Origin: Acidobacteriota bacterium
GTDB taxonomy: Bacteria > Acidobacteriota > Blastocatellia > Pyrinomonadales > Pyrinomonadaceae
Assembly: GCA_003223935.1 (NCBI GenBank)
Contig: QHXQ01000020.1
Location: forward strand, 1 to 64,000
Reading direction: 5' to 3'
DNA length: 64,000 nucleotides
This document shows positions 9,603 to 18,494 of this stretch, in pieces. Every line of letters begins with the position of its first letter. Within the stretch, counting starts at the first letter, position 1. The notes under the pieces are model-generated. The model did no database searches, had not been told where the DNA came from, and saw only the letters and a program-made list of their open reading frames with translations. The position numbers were made by a program, and so were the translations under genes.

Positions 9603-9760
9603 CGTTGGAGTTATGGCGGACGCTTCAGAGCGCCCGAAACCTAAATTTGGCCAGCGCGCGTTCGCGGACAAATCACGCGCCGGTCTGAAGTGGGCCGGCA
9701 TCTTAACACGTCGCCGTCACGCGCGGCGACAAATTCATTGCGCGTGCCGGCAGACAACAA

Positions 9761-9800
9761 AACGGCCGGAGAGTTTTCTTTGAACTCTCTCCGGCCGTTT
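9761..9800 (-). terminator. Intrinsic terminator after the third DUF4097 gene
   Basis: AACGGCCGGAGAGTT and AACTCTCTCCGGCCGTT form a 15-bp stem with a two-base bulge and a 7-base loop; on the minus strand it is followed by TTTTGTTG. It isolates the DUF4097 operon from the channel gene. Confidence 0.85.
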
Positions 9801-9865
9801 GGGCTTCAGGTCTTTGCGCGTCGGGTCAGGAATTCGCAACGCGACGCCGCGCCGAGCTAGGTTGC

Positions 9866-10642
9866 TCAGCCGCGCGTCAGATGTATGCTGCCGTTGATGC
9901 CATTGACGCTGATGATCGTGCCGCCCGTGCCGATGTGTGCGCGCCAAGTTGAGTGCCCTTCTTGCGTGAGCGTCGAGTTGGGCAGATCGTTTGCGACGTT
10001 GCCGTTCAAGCCGTGCACGACCAAATCCGCGTTCACGTCGTCGGCAAAACGCAACTCGACGCGCCCGTTGACGCCGCTCACGCGTAAGCCTTCATCGCCG
10101 AGCCGCGCCAGTCCGAGACTAACCGCGCCGTTCACGCCTGAGACATCCGCCGCGCCCGTCGCGCGTTCGATCTCAACCTTGCCGTTTACGCCCGCGACGT
10201 GTACCGCGCCATCCAACTCGCCAACTGTCACGCGCCCGTTAATGCCCTTCGCGCTTAGCTCAACCTGATGCGGGAGTTTGAGCGTCACGCTCTGCCGCAC
10301 GTTTTCGCTGCCTTTGAGCCAACGCCAGAAGCGCCAGCCGTTATGATTCTCGCCGTGAATGGTGAGATTCGAGCCGCTCTGCTGAACTGTGATCTGATGA
10401 TCTTCGAGCGCGTCTTCGTCGCGCGCAGTCGTCAAGATGTGCACTTCAGCCGTGTCTGTATCTGAAGTTGTGATTTCGACGGGGCCGTTGATGCCTGAAA
10501 CTTCAACACGCGCGCCGGGCGCGAGTTGATAATTCTGATTCAACTCGAAGCGGCCTTCGCCATGTGAGCCGATGCCGAGTTGCCGTCCCACGATCCAAGC
10601 CACCACGACCAGCACGACGACGAGAAAGATTCTGCCTTTCAT
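9866..10642 (-). CDS. DUF4097 putative adhesin-like beta-helix protein
   Basis: A 258-residue protein with one N-terminal hydrophobic segment (FLVVVLVVVAWIVG) that can anchor or export it, then repeated SGINGPVEI / KGINGRVTV / AGVNGKVEI / SGVNGAVSL / HGLNGNV / NGINGSIHL turns about 20 residues apart, the right-handed beta-solenoid pattern of DUF4097. Start ATG 10642 has AGGAG ten bases upstream; TTG 10669 is less likely. It lies about 210 bases after the HEAT-fused paralogue and before the terminator at 9761-9800. The role is unknown; the family is commonly tied to ECF sigma factors and cell-surface functions. Confidence 0.82.
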   Translation of the reverse strand: MKGRIFLVVVLVVVAWIVGRQLGIGSHGEGRFELNQNYQLAPGARVEVSGINGPVEITTSDTDTAEVHILTTARDEDALEDHQITVQQSGSNLTIHGENHNGWRFWRWLKGSENVRQSVTLKLPHQVELSAKGINGRVTVGELDGAVHVAGVNGKVEIERATGAADVSGVNGAVSLGLARLGDEGLRVSGVNGRVELRFADDVNADLVVHGLNGNVANDLPNSTLTQEGHSTWRAHIGTGGTIISVNGINGSIHLTRG

Positions 10643-10852
10643 CTGTTTCACGCTCTCCTGTTTCGCCAATTTTTGCGCGCGAGTTTGATCGCTTGAAAAT
10701 TATCCGCCCGCCGGATGTGTTTTGCCAAGCGATTCAACTGTGAGAACGAAGAAAGCGGGCGAGTGGTTCAGACTATTTTCCGGCCTAGACTATTTGCAGT
10801 TGGCTTCAACGTTCGTTAATCCCAATTGTAAAACGATCCAGCGCGCGATTGC

Positions 10853-12673
10853 TCAGAAACGATGTATCCGCTCGCGGTCGGCGCTCAACTGTTCGAGCAT
10901 GTGGTCGGACTCCTGCGGGTCGAGTTTGCGCAGCAGCATGAGCGTTTCAAGCACCAAACCGTCGTTCCAATACCGATGCCCTTCGCCGAGGATGAGATCG
11001 CGGCTCTTGTCCACGAGTCGCTGCTTGAGCGCCGGATCGTTCAGTTCGACGAGACCTTTGAGCGCGTGGAATTGCATCGAGATCGAGTCGTCATCCAAGT
11101 AGCCAATAAAGAGCGGCCGGAGGTCTGCGCGGTCGCGTAGGCGCGCACTCAACCCGTCGAGCGCGCGGGCGCGTACACTCTTTTTGCGATCATTCTTCGC
11201 CGTCTCAACAAGCAACGTATAGACGCTCTCGTTGTCCGATTTCTTCGCCAGCGCGCCGACCGCCCGCAGGCGCACAAGGTCGTTCGTGTCGTTGCGCAGC
11301 GCCTCCATCAATGCGCGCATCACGTCCGCATCGTCAACCTCTCTGGCGAGCGCGGCGGCGGCCGTCTGCCGCATGAGATTGCTCTTGTCTGAAGCGAGCA
11401 CGCGCAAGAGCATATCGCGCACGCTCCGGTCGCCCGCATAGTTGCGTGCAAGCGCACGCAGGACAGTCGCGCGCGTCGCGTCGTTGCGGCTCGCGTCCAC
11501 CGTCTTGACAAAGGCGGCGCGCACCTCCGACTCGTTCGCGTAAGGCGCGAGGGCGTGCGCTACGGTCATCGCAATGGTGCTGCTCTGATCGGTCTGCAAA
11601 AGTTCAACCAGCGCCGCGCGGACTTGTGGCTGCGAGACGTGCATGGCGAGGTCGCGCGCCGTCTGCATGCGCGTCACAGAGCGCGTGCCAGTCTTCAGAT
11701 CATCGAGCAGTTCGGTGATGTTGCGCCCGCGTGCAAGGCGCACCGTGCCGGTCACGTCGGAGATGCGAACGGGTGCGCCGCCCGTGCCGACCTTCGCCGT
11801 AAAGTCCGCGTTCTTCATCGCGCCTTCGACCGAGACGTTCGGCACTTCGACATAGACCTTGCCCTTGATGTTTGTCGTCTGCAAGTCCGCGTTCAAATCT
11901 TCCATGAAGCGCAAGCTAACCGTGCCGCTCACATCCTGCACGCGCACGCCAGCCCCACCAAGCCGCGCGATGTTCGCTATAACCGTGCCGCTCACGCGCG
12001 AGACGTCAACAGAGCTGGCCGCTTGCGCGATGCCGACGCTGCCGCTCACGCCGTTCAAGCGGACGGGGCCGTCGAAGTCGCCGATGTGGACGCTGTCGCG
12101 CGCGCCGTTGATCGTCAGTTCGCTCCGGCGCGGCAACTTCAGAGAGACGCTGTGGCTTGTGTCGTTCCAAGCGCGCGTGTTGGTGTCTGGCCCGCGCAAA
12201 GTCAGCGTGTTGCCTGTACTTTCAACTGTCAACCGGCGCGGGTTCGCGCTCGCCGAATAACTGAGGATGCGGACTTCGGCTTGACCACTGTCAACCGGCT
12301 CGATGCGCACGGGGCCGTCAATGTTCGTCAACTCGACGTGCGCGCCCGACGCGAGCGGGTAAGTCTGTTTCAACTCTTCGCGCTCGATCTGTTCGCTGTC
12401 GTCGAACCAGAAATCTCCGCCGTTAATCTGTATGTCAGGCGCTTCGACGTAGATCGGCGGCATCGGCGGGATGTTTATCTCCGGCAGATCAATATGAATG
12501 TCCGGCAGCTCGAACTGGAAGCTCGGCGCTGCAACACGGACTTCGGGCGCGATGGCAATTTCCGGCTGCACTTGGATCGTTGGTCTGGGTGCTGGCGCGG
12601 GCGTCTGCGCCGCCACGCCCATCGGCGCGAGTAACAATGCACAGACGACGAGGGAGATCAATTTACGATTCAT
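10853..12673 (-). CDS. DUF4097 beta-helix protein fused to C-terminal HEAT repeats
   Basis: 606 residues. A cleavable signal peptide (LISLVVCALLLAPMGVAAQ) is followed by a Pro/Ile-rich stretch of alternating PEIAIAPEVRVAAP-like strands, a DUF4097 solenoid (about 100-330: NIDGPVRIEP, NGARDSVHIG, NGVSGSVGI, SRVSGTVIAN, SDVTGTVRL) and about seven HEAT repeats (about 340-600; VRAALVELLQT, VLRALARNYAG, RLRAVGALAK). Exported scaffold protein of unknown ligand. It starts 44 bases after its upstream paralogue, so they are probably cotranscribed. The HEAT fusion is absent from the other two paralogues here. Confidence 0.85.
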   Translation of the reverse strand: MNRKLISLVVCALLLAPMGVAAQTPAPAPRPTIQVQPEIAIAPEVRVAAPSFQFELPDIHIDLPEINIPPMPPIYVEAPDIQINGGDFWFDDSEQIEREELKQTYPLASGAHVELTNIDGPVRIEPVDSGQAEVRILSYSASANPRRLTVESTGNTLTLRGPDTNTRAWNDTSHSVSLKLPRRSELTINGARDSVHIGDFDGPVRLNGVSGSVGIAQAASSVDVSRVSGTVIANIARLGGAGVRVQDVSGTVSLRFMEDLNADLQTTNIKGKVYVEVPNVSVEGAMKNADFTAKVGTGGAPVRISDVTGTVRLARGRNITELLDDLKTGTRSVTRMQTARDLAMHVSQPQVRAALVELLQTDQSSTIAMTVAHALAPYANESEVRAAFVKTVDASRNDATRATVLRALARNYAGDRSVRDMLLRVLASDKSNLMRQTAAAALAREVDDADVMRALMEALRNDTNDLVRLRAVGALAKKSDNESVYTLLVETAKNDRKKSVRARALDGLSARLRDRADLRPLFIGYLDDDSISMQFHALKGLVELNDPALKQRLVDKSRDLILGEGHRYWNDGLVLETLMLLRKLDPQESDHMLEQLSADRERIHRF

Positions 12674-12716
12674 GTTTGCTTACCTCACGGACGAATGATT
12701 GAGCCGGTTGACGTTC

Positions 12717-14174
12717 TTACTGACAACCCGTACTTGCACCTGCGGCGAGTCTGGTCAAGCGCACCGGCTGGTTGAACGAGTCGAGCGTGATCTGCGCTTG
12801 CCCGTTGCCGTTGCGCGCTTCGACGCGATGGTTGACGTTCGCGCCGCTCGCGGATTGGGCAGACGTCGAGTCTTTGATCTGAAAGTCTGTCTGCACCGCG
12901 CCGTTGTATGAAGAGAGGAGCGCGGTAAAGCCGGGCGAGTTGTCGGGCACGGCCATGAGCACTTCGCCTTCGACGGCCTTCAGCCGATAACGACCGTTAT
13001 CGCGGATCGCGCCGGTGTAGGTGATGTTGGAACTGGTCGTCGTGGCGTCCACGTCGCCGCCGATGCCGCCGAGTTTGATCGCGCCGCGCGCGTTCGACAC
13101 GTCCACGCGCCCGCGCACGCATTGAATGTCTATATCGCCGTTCAAAGAGACGGCGCGTACGTCGCCTTGCGAGCGGCGCACGATGATGTTGCCGCTTGTG
13201 GCGACGATATAGGCGAGGCCGGCCACATCTTCGGCCGTCACGTTGCCGCTCCGCGAGCGCACTTCGAGCGCGCCCACGTGGCTGACGTTGACGTTGCTGC
13301 CGCCGCTACCGATGACGACGGGGCCGTCCACGTTCGAGACTGTGAGATCGCCCGAACGCACTTCGATGGCGCTCAGTTCCGCATAGCGCGGCACTTTCAC
13401 TTCGAGTTTGATCTCGCCGCTCTCAGATGTGTTGGGCGCGCCGGGCACGTACACGCGCGATTGTGGTGCGCGCGGCGCTGGCGCTGGCCGCGGCGCTTGC
13501 CCCGGCGGCGGCGTGACGACGACGTTTGGGGTGACAACGACGTTCGGCCTGACGACGACTTCAGGCATGGGCACGATGACCACGCCTGACTTAGCGCCTT
13601 CCTTGATCGCGTCCTCCATCTCCTGCCTTGTCCGCTCTCTGGCTTCAGGCGTCTTCGTCTTCTCTCTTTCTTTCTCTTTGTCGGCGCGCTCTTTCGCCTT
13701 CTCTCTCTCTTTATCTATCTGCCCGCGTCCCACACCGACGCCGACCCCGCTGCCTGTGCCGACGCCGTAGCCAACTCCCGGCGTGTAGTCGAAATTGAAA
13801 TCGAAGTCCATGCCGGGCACAAGCACACGCCGCGGCCCGCGCCCGACGACGGCGAGCGTCAAGACTGAACGCGCTTGCGGGTCGGCGGTCAGATCAACTT
13901 GGATCGCTTCCGGCCCCTTGTCGCTCGTGGCTGTGGCCTCGACCGTATCGCGATCCCAACCCGTGATCGTGATGCGCCCATAACGGTTGCTGATCGCGAC
14001 CTTGCTGCCGCGATCAAGTTTGACGGAGACGCGACCCTGCGTGTTGTTGATCGCGACCGAGCCTTGCCCGTCTTGTCCGCCAGCGACACGCGCGACGGCG
14101 ACGAGCGGTTGCAGCACTAACCCGCAGGCGAGCACTGTGATGCAGAGGGATGATTTAAGAGTTCTCATGTTCAT
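12717..14174 (-). CDS. DUF4097 beta-helix protein with charged linker
   Basis: 485 residues with a signal peptide (CITVLACGLVLQPLVAVA). The N-terminal strands (INNTQGRVSVKLDRGSKVAISNRYGRITITGW) are followed by a low-complexity Gly/Val segment and a roughly 50-residue Lys/Glu/Arg helix (KEREKAKERADKEKEREK), a Pro/Val linker, then the solenoid with SNVDGPVVIGS, RSRSGNVTAE and SLNGDIDIQ turns. Two starts, ATG 14174 and ATG 14168, are equivalent. First DUF4097 gene after the sigma/anti-sigma pair, separated from it by a heptamer inverted repeat. Confidence 0.82.
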   Translation of the reverse strand: MNMRTLKSSLCITVLACGLVLQPLVAVARVAGGQDGQGSVAINNTQGRVSVKLDRGSKVAISNRYGRITITGWDRDTVEATATSDKGPEAIQVDLTADPQARSVLTLAVVGRGPRRVLVPGMDFDFNFDYTPGVGYGVGTGSGVGVGVGRGQIDKEREKAKERADKEKEREKTKTPEARERTRQEMEDAIKEGAKSGVVIVPMPEVVVRPNVVVTPNVVVTPPPGQAPRPAPAPRAPQSRVYVPGAPNTSESGEIKLEVKVPRYAELSAIEVRSGDLTVSNVDGPVVIGSGGSNVNVSHVGALEVRSRSGNVTAEDVAGLAYIVATSGNIIVRRSQGDVRAVSLNGDIDIQCVRGRVDVSNARGAIKLGGIGGDVDATTTSSNITYTGAIRDNGRYRLKAVEGEVLMAVPDNSPGFTALLSSYNGAVQTDFQIKDSTSAQSASGANVNHRVEARNGNGQAQITLDSFNQPVRLTRLAAGASTGCQ

Positions 14175-14179
14175 GATGA

Positions 14180-14310
14180 CTGATTGGTGCTTGGTTATTA
14201 GTGCTTGGCTATCTGTGATTGGTTATTTGCCGAATGGCTCAATCGCGGCTTTGACGGCGCACGCGGCAGCCAAGCGCAAATAACCAATCACAAATAACCA
14301 AGCACAGCTT
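14180..14310. repeat. Heptamer-phased inverted repeat, TTGGTTA family
   Basis: The left arm reads in sevens: TTGGTGC, TTGGTTA, TTAGTGC, TTGGCTA, TCTGTGA, TTGGTTA. The right arm (from about 14275) has AATAACCAATCACAAATAACC. At least 17 bases pair perfectly. The element exactly fills the gap between the anti-sigma stop and the next gene of the same operon. Confidence 0.75.
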
Positions 14311-15219
14311 TTAGTTCCTCGCCATCTCGCGCAAGACTTCGACCTTCTTGGCGTAGGCCGTGAGCATGTACTGGACGGCGACCGGGTCGTTGCCTTGACC
14401 GAGCGCAGCGCGGCGCGTCTCGGCAATCGTGCGATCAATGGCGCTCAAGGTCTCGTCGAAGCGCGCGAGCGTCTGCGGGTCGAAGCTCGCGCGGCGCTTG
14501 TCCACATCGCGCTTCAGAATCTCAATCGCTTTCTGATACTTCGCCTCAGCATCTTTTACTAAGTCTTCCGGCGTCGGCTCGTGCTTCACGGCCGGCGTAT
14601 TCAATTTGGCCTCTTCAATGCGCGCGCCATGGTTCGGCGTCAACATCCGGTCGCGCTTCTCTTCGCGTTTCTCCTCGCGCTTCTTCGGCTCAGCCTGCGG
14701 CCCTGCGTTTGAGTTAACATCCAAGACTTGCGGTTGCTGTGTGGGCGCAACGCTTGGCGCGGATTGCATCCCGTTTGAATTTGCGTTCACTACTGACGGC
14801 GCAGGCGTCGGCGACTGATTCACCGCTGTGGTTGTGCCTTCATGTTTGCTCATGAGTTTCATTGCGCCGGCAGTGAGCGCGATGGCGACGAGGACGAGCG
14901 CGGCGGTGAGCGCGGGGCTGAAGCGCGGGACGGTGAATGAGTTTGACAACCAATCGCGCAGCCGCGCGCCGAAGCCCGGCGCGGCTTCCGTCTGTTGCTC
15001 AGCCGCGATGCGCGCCTGCACGCCGAGCCAAAGCTGCGGTGTGACTTCAACGTCGCGCTCGTAGCGCATGAGCAAGTTCTGCTCGCGCTGCAACGCTTCG
15101 TAAGCCTGCGTGCAAGGCTCACACGCGGCGAGATGCGCGGCGACAGTTGCGCGTTGACGTTCGCCCAACTCGCCGTCGAAATACTCTTCGAGGGCGGCAG
15201 ATACTTCTTGGCACTTCAT
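14311..15219 (-). CDS. Anti-sigma factor with N-terminal zinc finger and one transmembrane helix
   Basis: 302 residues. The N-terminal HLAACEPC matches the H-x3-C-x2-C zinc-binding anti-sigma domain (ZAS), here with its helix EVSAALEEYFDGELGE. One membrane helix at about 105-125 (LTAALVLVAIALTAGAM) separates it from an exported Asn/Pro-rich linker and a helical C-terminal region (DAEAKYQKAIEILKRDVDKR) that may sense envelope signals. Its ATG overlaps the sigma factor stop by four bases, the usual coupled arrangement. Regulated release of the sigma factor by proteolysis is inferred from the family. Confidence 0.88.
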   Translation of the reverse strand: MKCQEVSAALEEYFDGELGERQRATVAAHLAACEPCTQAYEALQREQNLLMRYERDVEVTPQLWLGVQARIAAEQQTEAAPGFGARLRDWLSNSFTVPRFSPALTAALVLVAIALTAGAMKLMSKHEGTTTAVNQSPTPAPSVVNANSNGMQSAPSVAPTQQPQVLDVNSNAGPQAEPKKREEKREEKRDRMLTPNHGARIEEAKLNTPAVKHEPTPEDLVKDAEAKYQKAIEILKRDVDKRRASFDPQTLARFDETLSAIDRTIAETRRAALGQGNDPVAVQYMLTAYAKKVEVLREMARN

Positions 15220-15851
15220 TCTTGCACCCCCAGATAGGGCCGGATGCGCCGGCGCAATTCCGTCCGCGCGCGGTGCAAATCCGTCTTCACCTTTGGCAGC
15301 GAGAAGCCAGTGATCTCGACGATCTCTTCGTAGCTGCGCTGCTGAAAAACTTTGAGCGTGAACACGAGCCGCTTGTCTTCTTCCAGACCCGCGAGCGCGC
15401 GGCGCACGACCTCATTCAACTCTTTATCGAGCAGCGCGCCCGCCGGGCTTGGGCGCTCGTCGCTCAACTCCTGCACGGCTTCATCGTCGAGACTGACCTT
15501 TTGGCTGCGGCTATGCGCCGTGCGCAGAGACTCGCGCGCCACGTTCTTGGCGATGCTAAAAAGCCACGTCGCAAATTTCGCCTCTTCGCGCAGGGCCGCC
15601 AAGTGTCGGTGCGCGCGGACGAACGTCTCTTGCGTCAACTCTTCGGCGTGGGCGCGATCATTGACCATGTCGTAGATGAAGCTGATGATGGGGCGGCTGT
15701 AACGCTCAAAGATCAGGCGGAAGGCTTCCTCATCGCCCTCGCGGGCGCGCACGATCAGGTGCTCGACGCTGTTCATCGCAGGCTTCGCGTGAACGTCCGG
15801 CCTGCCATCAACCCCACCGCGCACCGCTTCAATGGCCAGCCGTTCCATCAT
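15216..15851 (-). CDS. ECF-type RNA polymerase sigma factor
   Basis: 211 residues with region 2 (EAFRLIFERYSRPIISFIYDMVNDRAHAEELTQETFVRAHR) and region 4 (LEEDKRLVFTLKVFQQRSYEEIVEITGFSLPKVKTDLHRAR), no region 3, as in ECF factors. ATG 15851 (or 15848) has GGCGGA close upstream; ATG 15776 would begin right at region 2 and is a realistic alternative. Upstream on the same strand, TGAAACC followed about 16 bases later by GTCA resembles an ECF promoter and could mean autoregulation. It likely drives the anti-sigma and the DUF4097 genes. Confidence 0.92.
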   Translation of the reverse strand: MMERLAIEAVRGGVDGRPDVHAKPAMNSVEHLIVRAREGDEEAFRLIFERYSRPIISFIYDMVNDRAHAEELTQETFVRAHRHLAALREEAKFATWLFSIAKNVARESLRTAHSRSQKVSLDDEAVQELSDERPSPAGALLDKELNEVVRRALAGLEEDKRLVFTLKVFQQRSYEEIVEITGFSLPKVKTDLHRARTELRRRIRPYLGVQE

Positions 15852-15973
15852 TCCGCCTAGTTAGTGACAGTTACAGCTTAAAGGTTTCAGCTTTTCTGAC
15901 TTAACGCTCGGGCCGGGCGCAAAATCTTAGACTATTGACAGGTCATCGGGTAAGCTGCCGGAGCAGGTGTCCG

Positions 15974-16003
15974 CTTGACAAGCGTGCGTGCGGCCCGGAA
16001 AAT
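15974..16003 (+). promoter_or_regulatory. Possible promoter of the tRNA-Ser gene
   Basis: TTGACA at 15974-15979 and a weak AAAATC -10 at 15998-16003 are separated by 18 bases, about 25 bases before the tRNA. The -35 is perfect and the -10 is poor, so this is tentative. Confidence 0.35.
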
Positions 16004-16027
16004 CCATGTCGCCCTTGTTCGAGGTGC

Positions 16028-16118
16028 GGAGATGTGGCCGAGTGGCTGAAGGCGGCGGTTTGCTAAACCGTTATAGGTCAAAAGCCTATCGCAGGTTCGA
16101 ATCCTGCCATCTCCGCCA
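16028..16118 (+). tRNA. tRNA-Ser (anticodon GCU)
   Basis: Acceptor GGAGATG (16028-16034) pairs with CATCTCC (16108-16114), discriminator G, encoded CCA at 16116-16118. The D arm GCCGAGTGGCTGAAGGC, the anticodon stem GCGGT/ACCGT with loop TTGCTAA (anticodon GCT at 16062-16064), a long class II variable arm (TAGGTCAAAAGCCTA) and the T arm GCAGGTTCGAATCCTGC are all present. It decodes AGC/AGU serine codons. Confidence 0.97.
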
Positions 16119-16135
16119 GTAAACATAAAGCGTCG

Positions 16136-16174
16136 AGGTGACTTGAACCGGCCTTCAAGTCACCTTATTTTATT
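16136..16174 (+). terminator. Intrinsic terminator of tRNA-Ser
   Basis: A perfect 12-bp stem, AGGTGACTTGAA / TTCAAGTCACCT, with a 6-base loop CCGGCC, followed by TATTTTATT. It sits 18 bases after the tRNA. Confidence 0.92.
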
Positions 16175-16252
16175 GCCGCAACCTTGTGCGCCGCCTGTGA
16201 CCCACGGCTGCCAAGCTCCGTTCGTCAGTCACACTTGCGTGGAGGTGTCCCG

Positions 16253-16888
16253 ATGTTGGCCTTTGTGCCCGCTTGGCTCTGGGATCAAGCGATGTGGGAC
16301 GACATGCTCCGGTTTCACGTGCCGGACTCGCCCGTCTCGGTCGCAGAGAAAGTTATCCGCACGGTCGTCGTCTATGCGGTGCTGGTCGTGCTGCTGCGTC
16401 TGTTCGGCAAACGCGAATTGGCGCAACTCAACCCGTTCGATCTGGTCGTACTGCTCTTGCTGTCAAACTCCGTGCAGAACGCGATCATCGGTGCGGACAA
16501 CACTGTCGTCGGCGGCACAATCGGCGCGTGCACATTGCTCATCTTGAACTACCTTGTCGTGCGCTTCATGTTCAAACACCGGCGACTCGACGAAGTATTC
16601 GAGGGCACGCCGACCGTGCTGATTGAAAACGGCAGACTGCACCACAAGGAACTGGCCAAAGAGTTATTGACCGAAGCCGAGTTGCAGACAGTCGCGCACC
16701 GGCAGGGCTTCGTCAGTCTCGACGAAGTTGACAATTGCATCCTTGAACCGGGCGGCGTCTTTTACATGCAGGGCAAAACGCCCTCAACCGACGCCACCCG
16801 ACACCAAGACATACTGGCCCGGCTCAACGAGATCGGCCGGCAGATTGAAGAACTGAAGAAAGGGATGGGGGGAAACGGTAGGCAGTAG
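16253..16888 (+). CDS. DUF421 (YetF/YcaP-like) membrane protein
   Basis: 211 residues. Three N-terminal hydrophobic helices (VIRTVVVYAVLVVLLRLFG, PFDLVVLLLLSNSVQNAI, VVGGTIGACTLLILNYLVVRFM) carry the GKRELAQLNPFDLVVLLLLSN-type signature of DUF421, followed by the cytosolic YetF-like domain (VLIENGRLHHKELAKELLTEAEL) and a short coiled coil. In Bacillus YetF-family proteins have been linked to spore envelope functions, but the role here is unknown. GGAGGTG lies six bases before ATG 16253. The last codons and the stop are built from the first heptamers of the following repeat. Confidence 0.87.
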   Translation: MLAFVPAWLWDQAMWDDMLRFHVPDSPVSVAEKVIRTVVVYAVLVVLLRLFGKRELAQLNPFDLVVLLLLSNSVQNAIIGADNTVVGGTIGACTLLILNYLVVRFMFKHRRLDEVFEGTPTVLIENGRLHHKELAKELLTEAELQTVAHRQGFVSLDEVDNCILEPGGVFYMQGKTPSTDATRHQDILARLNEIGRQIEELKKGMGGNGRQ

Positions 16889-16971
16889 GCAGTAACAGCA
16901 AAAGACATGCAAGCTAAAAACATGATCGGCTTGCGGTCTTCAACTGCCTACTGCCTACCGCCTACTGCTTA
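16877..16971. repeat. Heptamer-phased inverted repeat, GTAGGCA family (copy 1)
   Basis: Left arm GTAGGCA GTAGGCA GTAACAG from 16878; right arm CTGCCTA CTGCCTA CCGCCTA CTGCTTA at 16944-16971. It starts inside the DUF421 stop region and ends two bases before the gltX ATG, leaving no Shine-Dalgarno sequence for gltX. Confidence 0.82.
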
Positions 16972-16973
16972 TC

Positions 16974-18470
16974 ATGTCTGTTCGCGTTCGTTTCGCTCCG
17001 TCACCGACGGGTTATCTGCACATCGGCGCAGCGCGCACGGGTCTGTTCAACTGGCTCTACGCGCGCAAGGTGGGCGGCAAGTTTTTGCTGCGCATCGAGG
17101 ATACGGACTTACAGCGTTCGACCGAAGAGTCCACGCGCTCGATCCTTGAGGGTCTCGCATGGCTCGGTCTCGACTACGACGAAGAACTCGTCTTTCAATC
17201 CGCCAACGCCGATAAGCATCGCGCGGCGGCGCTACACCTGATCGAGTCGGGGCGCGCTTATCGTGATTTCACGCCGAAGGCAGAACGCGCCGACAAGAAC
17301 GTGAAGCAAGAGATCGCCGAGCGTGCACGTGTGGCGGCAAGCGAAGGCATTGATCAGCGCAGCAATCCGTATCGCGATCTGTCGCTGGCGGAATCGAACG
17401 CGCGCGCGGCTGCGCGTGAACCGTTCGCGGTGCGTCTGCGAGTGCCGCGTGCGGGGCGCACACAGTTTGCGGATGCCGTGTACGGCCCGCAGGAACGCGA
17501 GTACGCGGAGATTGAAGACCTCGTGTTGCTCCGTTCAGACGGGCATCCGCTCTACAATCTATCGGTCGTCTGCGACGACATCGAGATGTCCATCACGGAC
17601 GTGATCCGCGGCCAAGACCACTTGACGAATACGCACAAGCAAATACTCATCTACGAAGCGCTCGGCGCAAACGTCCCGCGCTTTGCGCATCTACCGTTGA
17701 TCCTTGCGCCGAACAAAGCGAAACTCTCGAAGCGCAAGCACGGCGAAGTGGTGAGTCTCACGACCTATCGTGATCGAGGCTTCGTCGCCGCCGCGTTTCG
17801 CAACTTCCTCGCGCTGCTCGGTTGGTCGCCTGAGAATAGCGAGCAAGAGGTCATGTCGCTCGATGAGTTGATCGAGCAGTTCTCGCTCGAAGGCATACAT
17901 CGCGCGCCGGCAATCTTTAATTTCAACGAACACGATCCGCGCCAGTGGACGGATCAAAAAGCGCTCTGGATGAATGCCGAATACATCCGCACGATGCCGC
18001 TCGCGGAGTTGTGGCCGCTCATCCGCGCTGAACTCGAAGCAAGTGGCTTGTGGCGCGAGAGCTTCGAGACGGACGAGCGCGCGTGGTTTGAACGGACGGT
18101 CGAAGCGATCCGCCATCGCTTCTTCACGCTCAAAGATTTCTCTGCACAAGGGCGCGCTTACTTCGCCGACGAGTTTGAGTTTGACGAGGCGGCCGTGGCC
18201 AAGAATCTGAAGAAAGAGCCGCGCTTGAAAGAACTGTTGCCCGCGCTCGCAGACAAGTTGGAGCAGGTCGAGCCGTTCAACGCCGAGACGAGCGAAGCGG
18301 CCTTGCGCGCCTTCGCCGATGAAGCGGGCGTCAAAGCGGGTCTGCTTATCAACGCCGCACGCACCGCGCTCACGGGTCAAGCGGTCGGCCCTTCGATGTT
18401 CGAGGTCTTCGATCTTATCGGCCGCACACGCAGCGCCCGACGTTTGCGCGAGGCGGTGCGACTCATCTAA
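16974..18470 (+). CDS. gltX: Glutamate--tRNA ligase
   Basis: Class I aminoacyl-tRNA synthetase charging tRNA-Glu (and possibly tRNA-Gln, which would then need GatCAB). The HIGH motif appears as PTGYLHIG near residue 9, and the KMSKS loop as KLSKRKHG near residue 245; the C-terminal anticodon-binding helical domain follows, total 498 aa, normal length. ATG 16974 is fixed by the N-terminal VRVRFAPSPTG. There is no ribosome site because the upstream repeat abuts the start. Confidence 0.97.
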   Translation: MSVRVRFAPSPTGYLHIGAARTGLFNWLYARKVGGKFLLRIEDTDLQRSTEESTRSILEGLAWLGLDYDEELVFQSANADKHRAAALHLIESGRAYRDFTPKAERADKNVKQEIAERARVAASEGIDQRSNPYRDLSLAESNARAAAREPFAVRLRVPRAGRTQFADAVYGPQEREYAEIEDLVLLRSDGHPLYNLSVVCDDIEMSITDVIRGQDHLTNTHKQILIYEALGANVPRFAHLPLILAPNKAKLSKRKHGEVVSLTTYRDRGFVAAAFRNFLALLGWSPENSEQEVMSLDELIEQFSLEGIHRAPAIFNFNEHDPRQWTDQKALWMNAEYIRTMPLAELWPLIRAELEASGLWRESFETDERAWFERTVEAIRHRFFTLKDFSAQGRAYFADEFEFDEAAVAKNLKKEPRLKELLPALADKLEQVEPFNAETSEAALRAFADEAGVKAGLLINAARTALTGQAVGPSMFEVFDLIGRTRSARRLREAVRLI

Positions 18471-18494
18471 AAGATATGCAGTGAGGTCATTATC

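Noticed and set aside
11555-12634. Long open frame antisense to the DUF4097-HEAT gene
   Set aside because: High-GC shadow of a real gene with signal peptide and repeats on the other strand.
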